From positions 1 to 12,291 of the forward strand of contig CANQDB010000033.1 in NCBI GenBank assembly GCA_947591175.1: 12,291 bases of DNA, read 5' to 3'. This DNA comes from an uncultured Bacilli bacterium (GTDB taxonomy: Bacteria > Bacillota_I > Bacilli_A > RF39 > UBA660). Positions 4,957 to 11,631 of this stretch are shown here, in pieces. Each line of letters begins with the position of its first letter. The stretch's first letter is position 1. Below the pieces are notes generated by a model. The model made no database searches and was not told the origin of the DNA. It was given only the letters and a program-made list of their open reading frames with translations. Made by a program: the position numbers and the translations under genes.

Positions 4957-6735
4957 ATGACCAAAAAATTAGTAGTAGGAAGTATCTTAGCAGTAATATT
5001 AACTCTTTTTTGTCCCACTATCGTAAAAGCTTCAACTAAGTTTTACGAAGGAGAATATATTCCCTCGATGTGGATAAAAAAAGAAAAGAACGGAAGAATC
5101 CGTTATCAACAGGCTCGCTTTTTACGAAAGGAGGATGATAGTTTTGCCTATTGTATCGAGCCCTGGGCAGAAATTGATGCCACCACCGACTATGACGATA
5201 TAATAGATATTAACAGTATAAGTGATGAAACATTAAACAAAATATCGCTAATAGCCTATTATGGTTACCAATACAATGATCATCAAGATAGCAAATGGTA
5301 CTATGTCACTCAAGTGCTAATCTGGAAAGAAATAGACAAAGAAGCAGATTTCTACTTTACTGATAGTCTAAACGGAAACAAAATTACTACCTATGATAAC
5401 GACATGGAAAGTATTATGACGCTCGTCAACAATCACGAAAAAATACCAAGTTTTATTAGACAGGAACCCTACAGAATATATTATGGTTCCACAACTAACT
5501 TAGAAGACTACAATAGAGTACTTAAAGAATATGAAGTAAAGGATATAAGTTCAAACCTAGAATACGAAAGAATCGATAGACTTAATTATTTTAAAATCAA
5601 GGCTACAGGTCTAGGTTCAGGTGAAGTAACTCTAGTTAGAAAAGATAAAATCTATAACACCCCAACAATCGTCTATCGACATAAAGAAAAGCAAGATTTC
5701 ATGACTGTCGGAAGTTATAAAGAAAAAGAAGTCAAAGTCTATGTCGAAGCCCCAGGTTTTTGTCTAACTATTAAAAAATTAGATAAAGATACAGGGATCG
5801 GTTCACCTCAAGGAGATGCTAAACTTCTTGGCACAGTTTTTGGTATCTACAATAAGACAACAAAAGAACGTGTTGAAACAGTTACTCTAACTGATAACAC
5901 AGAAGTAACTGTATGTGATTTAAAATTAGGACAATATATCATCAAAGAAGAAAGTGCTGGCGAAGGTTACCAAAAGGATGAAAAAGAAGAGGAAATCAAT
6001 TTACATTTAGGTAACGTTAAAGCAACTGTCACTTTTGAAAACGAAGTCATCAAAAATAAAATCATCATCGAGAAATACTATGGAAGTGAGGAAAAAGGGT
6101 TCCAAAAAGAAGCAAATATTACCTTTGGTTTCTATAATCAAAAAGGAGAATTAGTGGAGACTGCTACCACCGACCTAAATGGTATATTAGAACTAACTCT
6201 TCCTTATGGCATATACACGGTAAAACAGGAAACGGAAATAGAAGGGTACGAAAAAGTTGACCCTTTCCAAATCGAAGTTAAAGAAAATAACCTTCACCAA
6301 GTGTTTCATAAATATAACCTCGAAAAGAAAGGAAAATTTACTCTTTATAAGGTCGATGAAGATAGCAAAGAACTGATAAAAAATAACCATGCCAAATTCG
6401 AATTATGGAAAGACGACGAATTAATTGGAACATATGAAACAAATGATAATGGTATTCTAATAATCGACGACTTATCTTATGGAACATACAATCTAAAGGA
6501 AATAGAAGGACCCGAAGGCTATATTTTTGTGCCAAAAGAACTAACTTTCGAAATAGATAAAGACCATCGCTCTGTCGAAGAGTTCTTAACTAACAAGCAC
6601 GAAGAAGAACATATTATAGAAGTTCCAAACACAGGTATAGATATCGAGGAGAACCATGAAGAAACTTTTTATTACCCTATTTATTGTGATAGGCTTCACC
6701 AATATGCAGATCCAAATAGAAAAAAGCGGAAATAG
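4957..6735 (+). CDS. Thioester-domain, SpaA-repeat surface adhesin with VPNTG motif
   Basis: A 592-residue secreted surface protein. Residues 1-25 are a signal peptide (MTKK, hydrophobic core, cleavage near VKA-S). Residues about 28-165 look like a thioester domain: Cys66 in AYCIEPW and Gln119 in YVTQVLIW are the pair that forms the internal Cys-Gln thioester, which lets related adhesins bind host proteins covalently. Three SpaA/Cna-B-like beta domains follow (about 267-365, 366-455, 456-547). Possible isopeptide residues are Lys274/Glu331/Asn362 in the first and Lys465/Glu515/Asn546 in the third. A sortase-type motif VPNTG is at 556-560 and the C-terminus is basic (NRKKRK). Between them is a polar stretch with Tyr, Asp, His and Gln, not the membrane helix a sorting signal needs. 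The last 80 bases overlap the sortase gene, read one base ahead. Binding target unknown. Confidence 0.85.
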   Translation: MTKKLVVGSILAVILTLFCPTIVKASTKFYEGEYIPSMWIKKEKNGRIRYQQARFLRKEDDSFAYCIEPWAEIDATTDYDDIIDINSISDETLNKISLIAYYGYQYNDHQDSKWYYVTQVLIWKEIDKEADFYFTDSLNGNKITTYDNDMESIMTLVNNHEKIPSFIRQEPYRIYYGSTTNLEDYNRVLKEYEVKDISSNLEYERIDRLNYFKIKATGLGSGEVTLVRKDKIYNTPTIVYRHKEKQDFMTVGSYKEKEVKVYVEAPGFCLTIKKLDKDTGIGSPQGDAKLLGTVFGIYNKTTKERVETVTLTDNTEVTVCDLKLGQYIIKEESAGEGYQKDEKEEEINLHLGNVKATVTFENEVIKNKIIIEKYYGSEEKGFQKEANITFGFYNQKGELVETATTDLNGILELTLPYGIYTVKQETEIEGYEKVDPFQIEVKENNLHQVFHKYNLEKKGKFTLYKVDEDSKELIKNNHAKFELWKDDELIGTYETNDNGILIIDDLSYGTYNLKEIEGPEGYIFVPKELTFEIDKDHRSVEEFLTNKHEEEHIIEVPNTGIDIEENHEETFYYPIYCDRLHQYADPNRKKRK

Positions 6736-7192
6736 TATCCAAAGCATTACTTGGAACAGCTTAATCCCAATACGAGAAGAGATACCGATACCTATTGCAA
6801 AACTTACTATTCCCCAAATTTCTTTAGAAGAACCCCTTTTTGCTAAAGATAGTCAAGAAAACAATCTAGATAAACACATTATCTTTTTAAAAGAAAGTGC
6901 TATGCCTGATGAAGAAAACCAAATAGTTTTAATTGCTGGACACTCTGGAATAGGAGAAAATGCTTATTTTAAAAACCTCGATCAATTATCAATAGGCGAA
7001 GAAGTAAAACTTACCTATCAAAATCAAGACTACCTCTACACCATCATGAACCGAATTATCGAAAATAAGATAGGTGCTATCCACTTTTTTACAAGACCCG
7101 ATAAATCATATCTCGTTCTAACTACCTGTATGCCTAACGAAAAAGGCAAACAATTGACTTTAGTTGCGGAAAAAAAAGAGCCTATAAACTAA
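6656..7192 (+). CDS. Sortase-like transpeptidase lacking the catalytic arginine
   Basis: A 178-residue protein with an N-terminal signal anchor (MKKLFITLFIVIGF) and a sortase fold. Catalytic His96 is in LIAGHSG, followed by the family pattern AYFKNLDQLSIGEEVKL. Catalytic Cys158 is in LVLTTCMP. Sortases anchor surface proteins by cleaving LPxTG-like motifs, and the preceding gene carries VPNTG, so it is the obvious substrate. The conserved Arg, usually 9-13 residues after the Cys, is missing: the strand reads GKQLTLVA with Gln166 at that place, and no Arg follows Cys158 at all. A Lys (163 or 165) might substitute. The start is supported by GAGGAG at 6646-6651. The gene overlaps the adhesin by 80 bases in another frame and its stop overlaps the convergent clpB stop. 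Smaller than many sortases but not truncated in the core. Confidence 0.85.
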   Translation: MKKLFITLFIVIGFTNMQIQIEKSGNSIQSITWNSLIPIREEIPIPIAKLTIPQISLEEPLFAKDSQENNLDKHIIFLKESAMPDEENQIVLIAGHSGIGENAYFKNLDQLSIGEEVKLTYQNQDYLYTIMNRIIENKIGAIHFFTRPDKSYLVLTTCMPNEKGKQLTLVAEKKEPIN

Positions 7193-7200
7193 GCTCTTTT
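7170..7200 (-). terminator. Terminator shared by the convergent clpB and sortase genes
   Basis: AAAAGAGC (7174-7181) and GCTCTTTT (7193-7200) form an 8-bp stem with an 11-base loop that contains both stop codons. On the minus strand it is followed by a long T-run (7177-7170, partly within the stem), so it should terminate clpB well. On the plus strand the T-run is only the stem itself, so termination of the sortase transcript is likely weaker. Confidence 0.7.
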
Positions 7201-9300
7201 CGTAGTTAACGCCAACTCTGAATCCACGTAATCTATTGTAACTGTATCTCCTTCGGTAATTTCACCTTCAATTAACTTCTTCGATAGCAACGTCTCAATT
7301 GTTCTACCAGTTAATCTTTTTAAAGGACGGGCTCCATAGAACTGATCGTAACCTCGTTCGATTAAATAGTCTCTAGCACTTTCGGTAAGTACTAAGTGAA
7401 TATCTTTATCACTTAAACGTTTTTCAATATCGTGAATAATCTTATTTAAGATAAGTGACAAGTCTTCTTTAGTAAGCGAATTAAAGATAATTATTTCATC
7501 AATTCTATTTAAGAACTCAGGGCGGAAATAGTTTTTAACTTCTTTCTCCACATCTTCTTTACGACCTTCTAAGATAGCCTCACTTCCTAAGTTACTAGTC
7601 ATAATGATAATCGTATTTTTAAAGTCGACAGTTTTACCATTTGAGTCCGTAACTCTTCCATCGTCAAGAATTTGTAATAGCAAGTTAAGGACTTCAGGAT
7701 GGGCTTTCTCAACCTCATCGAATAAGACGATACTATAAGGATTACGACGTACGGCTTCCGTAAGTTCGCCACCCTCTTCATAACCAACATATCCTGGAGG
7801 AGAACCAATTAGACGGGAAACACTAAACTTCTCCATATATTCGCTCATATCGATTCGAACCATGTGTTTTTCGTCATCGAATAATTCGTAAGCCAAACTT
7901 CGAGCAACTTCCGTTTTACCTACTCCAGTTGGACCTAAGAATAAGAACGAACCAATTGGCCGATTAGGATCTTTTATACCACTTCGAGAACGAAGAATAG
8001 CATCACTCACTAACTTTAAAGCTTCTTCTTGACCGATAACTCTTTTCTTCAAGTTTTCTTCCAAATGTAAAAGTTTCTCTTTTTCACCACTCATTAGTTT
8101 AGTAACTGGAATATGCGTCCAACGAGCAATAATACTAGCAATCGACTCTTCAGTCACAGTATCGCTCAAGATCTCAGTCTTTTCTTGATTATTCAAAGCT
8201 TCTATTTCTTTCTCTAAAGCGGGAATTTCACCATGTCTTAAGCGCGCAGCCTTCTCTAAATCGTATTCGTTTTCAGCCTTTTCAAGTTCAAACCGAGCCT
8301 TTTCTAGTTCACTTTTCTTATCTTTTATTTTTTGATAGATGGCCTTTTCGTTTTCCCAAGATTCTTTTAATTCTTTCTCCCTGCCTTGCTTGTCGTAAAG
8401 TTCGGTTTCAATCTCTTCAAGTCGTTTTAAAGATGCTGCATCTTTTTCTTTTTTCAAAGCCTGACGTTCTATTTCAAGACGCATAATCTCACGCGTTAAC
8501 GTATCCAAACTTGTTGGTACAGAATCCATCTGTACTCTAATAGTAGCACATGCCTCATCGACTAAATCGATAGCCTTATCAGGTAAAAATCTGTCCGTAA
8601 TATAACGGTTCGATAAAGTAGCTGCCGCCACTAGTGCTCTATCGGAAATACGCACTCCATGATGGATTTCAAAACGTTCTTTTAAACCTCTTAGAATCGT
8701 AATCGTATCCAAGACATTTGGTTCTTCGACTTTAACCTTCTGGAAACGTCTTTCTAAGGCTCCATCCTTTTCGATATACTTACGATACTCATTTAAAGTA
8801 GTAGCCCCGATAACGTGAATTTCACCACGGGCAAGCAAAGGTTTCAAAATATTAGAAGTATCCATTGCTCCTTCCATGTTGCCCGAACCTACAATCGTAT
8901 GAATTTCATCGATAAAAAGAATAATATTACCATCACTCTTCTTAACTTCATCCAAAACTTTCTTAAGGCGTTCCTCAAATTCACCACGATATTTAGCACC
9001 CGCGATTAAAGCCGCCATATCGAGTTCAAAAATCATTTTATCTTTTAGACTAACAGGTACATCACCTTTGATAATACGTAGGGCAAGTCCTTCGACAATT
9101 GCCGTCTTACCGACACCAGGTTCACCAATCAACACCGGATTATTCTTAGTCTTTCTAGAAAGGGCTCTCGTAATCGAACGAATCTCTTCATCACGACCAA
9201 TAACAGGATCTATCTTGCCAAGACAAGCCTGTTCGGTAATATTACGTCCGTACTTTTCAAAGACGTTTTCTTCTTTATCATTTTCATTATTAAACATCAT
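7189..9300 (-). CDS. clpB: ClpB disaggregase, form without the N-terminal domain
   Basis: A cytoplasmic AAA+ chaperone that threads aggregated proteins, working with DnaK. Both nucleotide-binding domains are complete. NBD1 has Walker A GEPGVGKT (59-66), pore-loop KYRG (Tyr104), Walker B ILFIDE (127-132) and arginine fingers in ALERRF (184-185). NBD2 has Walker A GPTGVGKT (456-463), pore-loop GYVGY (503-507), Walker B VLFDE (525-529), arginine finger in EFLNRID (Arg599) and sensor-2 GARPLKR (656-662). The coiled-coil middle domain (about 265-380) identifies ClpB rather than ClpC or ClpA. At 703 residues it lacks the roughly 150-residue N domain: it begins at the linker FEKYGRNIT. Mycoplasma ClpB proteins are similarly short. 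The true start could be either of two adjacent ATGs (9300 or 9297) after AAAGGGTG. A CIRCE element covers the promoter, so HrcA control is expected. The convergent sortase gene overlaps it by 4 bases. Confidence 0.96.
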   Translation of the reverse strand: MMFNNENDKEENVFEKYGRNITEQACLGKIDPVIGRDEEIRSITRALSRKTKNNPVLIGEPGVGKTAIVEGLALRIIKGDVPVSLKDKMIFELDMAALIAGAKYRGEFEERLKKVLDEVKKSDGNIILFIDEIHTIVGSGNMEGAMDTSNILKPLLARGEIHVIGATTLNEYRKYIEKDGALERRFQKVKVEEPNVLDTITILRGLKERFEIHHGVRISDRALVAAATLSNRYITDRFLPDKAIDLVDEACATIRVQMDSVPTSLDTLTREIMRLEIERQALKKEKDAASLKRLEEIETELYDKQGREKELKESWENEKAIYQKIKDKKSELEKARFELEKAENEYDLEKAARLRHGEIPALEKEIEALNNQEKTEILSDTVTEESIASIIARWTHIPVTKLMSGEKEKLLHLEENLKKRVIGQEEALKLVSDAILRSRSGIKDPNRPIGSFLFLGPTGVGKTEVARSLAYELFDDEKHMVRIDMSEYMEKFSVSRLIGSPPGYVGYEEGGELTEAVRRNPYSIVLFDEVEKAHPEVLNLLLQILDDGRVTDSNGKTVDFKNTIIIMTSNLGSEAILEGRKEDVEKEVKNYFRPEFLNRIDEIIIFNSLTKEDLSLILNKIIHDIEKRLSDKDIHLVLTESARDYLIERGYDQFYGARPLKRLTGRTIETLLSKKLIEGEITEGDTVTIDYVDSELALTTKRA

Positions 9301-9326
9301 ATCACCCTTTCTTTTTTTCTACTCTT

Positions 9327-9354
9327 ATTATACGCTTATTTTAGCGCTTGTCAA
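9327..9354 (-). promoter_or_regulatory. Consensus sigma-A promoter of clpB
   Basis: Minus strand: TTGACA (9354-9349), 16-base spacer, TATAAT (9332-9327). Both hexamers are perfect. The -35 overlaps the CIRCE operator, and the predicted start near 9320 precedes the AAAGGGTG ribosome binding site. Confidence 0.9.
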
Positions 9355-9367
9355 CTAAGAGTGCTAA
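9341..9367. promoter_or_regulatory. CIRCE element (HrcA operator) of clpB
   Basis: TTAGCGCTT (9341-9349), nine bases, then GAGTGCTAA (9359-9367). The right half is the exact CIRCE consensus, the spacer is exactly nine, and the left half differs from TTAGCACTC at three positions. CIRCE is the binding site of the heat-shock repressor HrcA, classically found before groES and dnaK operons. Here it covers the clpB -35 hexamer, so repression by occlusion is expected. No CtsR-type heptad repeat was seen. Confidence 0.9.
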
Positions 9368-9375
9368 TTTTATTT

Positions 9376-9410
9376 AAAAAAAGGAGGACTTACTCAGTTG
9401 TAAGTACCTC
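9376..9410 (-). terminator. Terminator of the S41 protease gene
   Basis: GTAAGT plus CCTC (9400-9410, with one bulged base at 9406) pairs with GAGGACTTAC (9384-9393) around a 6-base loop. On the minus strand it ends in seven T (9382-9376). It overlaps the stop codon at 9392-9390 and lies just before the CIRCE element of clpB. Confidence 0.85.
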
Positions 9411-10727
9411 GATTGCTTTATCTAACACTTGATCTGTGCTACCATCTGCTTCGATTGAGAAGTCACCATCTTCTTTTTTGACTTCGATGTCAGGATCGAT
9501 TCCTTTTTCATTTACCCAGTTGCCATTAGGTGTTAACCACTTTTGAATCGTATATTTAATTTGAGATCCACTACTCAAAGTATGAGTCGTTTGAACTGTT
9601 CCTTTACCATAAGTAGTAGTTCCTACTAAAGTGGCACCATATGATTCTTTCAAAGCCGCTGCTAAAATCTCCGAAGCCGAAGCACTTGCTCCATTGATTA
9701 GGACAACTACTGGCAACTTAAAGGTAGAATTACTAGTTGAGTAAATTGGTTGCTTGATTCCTTTAGTTTCGAGTTGATAAATAACGTGGCCTTTTGGAAT
9801 AAACAAAGAGGCAATATTTTCAACTACGGAAAGATGCCCACCAGCATTATTACGTACATCGATTATTAACGCTTCTATTCCGTCTGCTTCAAGTTTTGTT
9901 AACTCTTGTTCGAATTGATCGTACGTGTTCTCAGCAAAAATATCGATAGTAATTTTACCAATTTTTTTGTCTTCAGTTTCGATAACGTCCGAAGTAACTG
10001 ACTTAATATCGACCTTCCGTCTAACTAAGGTAAAGTTCATTTCTTCTTCGCCACGAAGGATGGTCACATTAACGCTCGTTCCCTCGGCACCTTTTAATAA
10101 ATCAGATATATCGCTTAGTTCCATACCTTCGACTGATTCGTTTTCAACTTTTATGATTTGATCATCGACCATAAGTCCCGCATTCATGGCTGCTCCATTA
10201 TCAAACAAACTGTGAATTACTACTCTACCATCCGTGTATTGGGCAACTTCCGCTCCAATTCCAACGTAATAACCCGCAACTTGTTGATTGAAGGCTTCCG
10301 TTTCTTCTTCTGACATATAACTTGAGAAAGGATCACCCAAATAACTTAAAAGTCCTTTAATGCCCGACTCTGATAACTCCTTAGGATCGATTGTGTCATA
10401 GTAATTCTCTTTTAACTCATTATAAACTTCTAGAAATTCCACTAATTCCGAAGGTACTTTATCACCATTTTCCATAGTTGGAAGAAACATTTGATTACCA
10501 GCCGTATACATGATGAATGCTCCTGCTAAACCTCCGAAGATAAGGGTAATAATCATAATAATTACCACTTCGATAAAGTTAAAACCCGCACTTTTTTCAA
10601 CGATAACTTCTCTTACTTCATCTTCTTTTAAAGTTAATTCTTCCTTTTTCTCTTCCTTAGCACGTTTTTTATCTAAACCTTTCACATTTTCTTTTTTTAT
10701 ATTTTCTTTCTTTTCACTTTTCTTCAC
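9390..10727 (-). CDS. S41 carboxy-terminal processing protease (CtpA-like)
   Basis: With the start at the GTG 10727 this is a 445-residue protein: a highly charged, lysine- and glutamate-rich cytoplasmic tail (1-45), one membrane helix (about 50-73), a PDZ domain (about 154-238), and an S41 serine protease domain outside the membrane. The catalytic dyad is Ser350 in GASASASE and Lys375 in YGKGTVQ, 25 residues apart as in Prc and CtpB. The family trims the C-termini of envelope proteins. It lacks the peptidoglycan-binding domain found at the end of some CtpA/CtpB proteins. The GTG is chosen because AGAGGTGG (10740-10733) lies five bases upstream. The frame stays open to 10871, but that extension reads through the tRNA terminator and into the 3' end of the tRNA gene and is spurious. 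An ATG at 10751 has no ribosome binding site. Upstream promoter only weak (TATGAT at 10761-10756). Confidence 0.92.
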   Translation of the reverse strand: MKKSEKKENIKKENVKGLDKKRAKEEKKEELTLKEDEVREVIVEKSAGFNFIEVVIIMIITLIFGGLAGAFIMYTAGNQMFLPTMENGDKVPSELVEFLEVYNELKENYYDTIDPKELSESGIKGLLSYLGDPFSSYMSEEETEAFNQQVAGYYVGIGAEVAQYTDGRVVIHSLFDNGAAMNAGLMVDDQIIKVENESVEGMELSDISDLLKGAEGTSVNVTILRGEEEMNFTLVRRKVDIKSVTSDVIETEDKKIGKITIDIFAENTYDQFEQELTKLEADGIEALIIDVRNNAGGHLSVVENIASLFIPKGHVIYQLETKGIKQPIYSTSNSTFKLPVVVLINGASASASEILAAALKESYGATLVGTTTYGKGTVQTTHTLSSGSQIKYTIQKWLTPNGNWVNEKGIDPDIEVKKEDGDFSIEADGSTDQVLDKAIEVLTTE

Positions 10728-10786
10728 TGTTACCACCTCTTTACTGTCCATTATTATCATAACATAATTTAGAAAAAATAGGAACG

Positions 10787-10810
10787 AAAAAAGAAATGTT
10801 TCCATTCCTT
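10787..10810 (-). terminator. Terminator after tRNA-Asn
   Basis: Minus strand AAGGAATG-GAAA-CATTTCTT: an 8-bp stem (one G-U pair) closed by a GAAA tetraloop and followed by further T. It lies 13 bases past the tRNA CCA end and separates the tRNA from the protease gene. Confidence 0.75.
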
Positions 10811-10822
10811 GAAAATCCAAGA

Positions 10823-10899
10823 TGGCGCCCCAATTAGGACTTGAACCTAAGACCCCTTGATTAACAGTCAAGTGCTCTAACCAACTGAGCTATTGAGGC
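10823..10899 (-). tRNA. tRNA-Asn (GTT)
   Basis: A full 77-base cloverleaf on the minus strand. The acceptor stem is GCCTCAA with TTGGGGC (one G-U pair), the D stem GCTC/GAGC, the anticodon stem CTTGA/TCAAG with loop CTGTTAA (anticodon GTT, reading AAC and AAT), and the T arm TTAGG/CCTAA with loop TTCAAGT. The discriminator G and the CCA end (10825-10823) are encoded. It lies about 55 bases after the gene ending at 10955 with no clear terminator between them, so it may be co-transcribed. A small hairpin (GTCTT/AAGAC) lies just 5' at about 10902-10914. Confidence 0.97.
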
Positions 10900-10954
10900 A
10901 AGTCTTAAAAAAGACCATTACTATAATAACCAAAAATTGGAATTATATACCATT

Positions 10955-11527
10955 CTACTTATTAATAATCGAAAGTGAATCAAAATATGCTTCTATTTCA
11001 GATTTTCCTTCTATATATTTATCGATTTTCTTATCAGCAATATGAACTAAAGTTGGTCCTTTTACCTTTAAATCAGCTAGAGTTTGAGCATTAGGATTAC
11101 TTTCTTCCTCGACACTATATTTCTTATTGAAACCATTTTCCAAATCGACATAGTATACCTTTTCAGAATAAGGACTATAAACGAAATTATCCACTGATTG
11201 CATTAATAATTCTGTACTTGTCTCTGAAGATTTACCTAATAAAACATAGTAAGAACCCTCGCTACGATTGAACATCTCACCCATGATGATTTCTTTATAT
11301 TGGATAGTAGCCTCTTCTTTTTCACGAGTGTAACCACCTAATTTGATTTCACCAGTAAGAATACCTGAAATAAAGTAAACTCCAAAGAAAATAACCAATA
11401 CAACTATTAAGATAACAATTGCTCTTTTAGGACTATTTTCATAAGCCGATACATCTTCTAGCATCCGTTTACGTTCTTTACGACTTTGCCTTGTCTCTTT
11501 TATTCTTTTTGTCTTTTGTTTTGCCAT
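10955..11527 (-). CDS. Single-pass membrane protein with a cysteine-free thioredoxin-like domain
   Basis: A 190-residue protein. Residues 1-35 are strongly basic (cytoplasmic by the positive-inside rule) and a hydrophobic helix spans about 36-58. An extracytoplasmic domain of about 120 residues follows. That domain reads like a thioredoxin fold: strand SYYVLLGKS (92-100), helix, strand KVYYVDLE (123-130), then KGPTLVHIADKKIDKYIEG (156-174), where Gly-Pro-Thr matches the cis-proline loop. The position of the CxxC motif reads KSSETS, and the protein has no cysteine at all, so it cannot be a disulfide reductase. The fold assignment is inference from pattern. The ATG has GGTGAGG about five bases upstream and an extended -10 promoter. 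It is followed by tRNA-Asn and the S41 protease, also an envelope protein, but no shared function can be claimed. Confidence 0.75.
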   Translation of the reverse strand: MAKQKTKRIKETRQSRKERKRMLEDVSAYENSPKRAIVILIVVLVIFFGVYFISGILTGEIKLGGYTREKEEATIQYKEIIMGEMFNRSEGSYYVLLGKSSETSTELLMQSVDNFVYSPYSEKVYYVDLENGFNKKYSVEEESNPNAQTLADLKVKGPTLVHIADKKIDKYIEGKSEIEAYFDSLSIINK

Positions 11528-11546
11528 TTTTCCTCACCTATATCCG

Positions 11547-11555
11547 ATTATATCA
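11547..11555 (-). promoter_or_regulatory. Extended -10 promoter of the 190-residue membrane protein gene
   Basis: Minus strand TGA-TATAAT, a perfect -10 with the extended TGn motif. No good -35 hexamer is present at 17 bases, which is usual for extended -10 promoters. The predicted start near 11540 gives a leader of about 13 bases, just enough for the ribosome binding site. Confidence 0.65.
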
Positions 11556-11631
11556 CGATAAATTAAAAAAATAAACAAATTCCACAAGGAAATAGTGAGT
11601 CGCTAAGGTTTTAGGTTCCTTTAATATCCTG

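Noticed and set aside
6193..6535. Minus-strand open frames inside the adhesin gene (6193-6390 and 6338-6535)
   Set aside because: Short, without ribosome binding sites or family signatures, and antisense to SpaA repeats.
8815..9358. Plus-strand open frames opposite clpB (8815-9009 and 9068-9358)
   Set aside because: They are antisense to the highly conserved ClpB NBD1 coding sequence, have no recognisable domain, and the second runs across the clpB promoter.
9925..10767. Plus-strand open frames opposite the S41 protease (9925-10161 and 10510-10767)
   Set aside because: They are antisense shadows of the PDZ and lysine-rich N-terminal coding regions; composition is Ser/Phe/Ile-rich as expected for antisense of such DNA.
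10728..10871. Open extension of the S41 protease frame upstream to 10871
   Set aside because: It reads through the tRNA terminator and into the 3' part of tRNA-Asn, and has no ribosome binding site. The GTG at 10727 with AGAGGTGG is a better start.
11528..11631. Terminator for the DinD/BRO-like pseudogene
   Set aside because: Only a 4-bp stem (TTCC/GGAA) before a T-rich stretch near 11565-11590; too weak to call.
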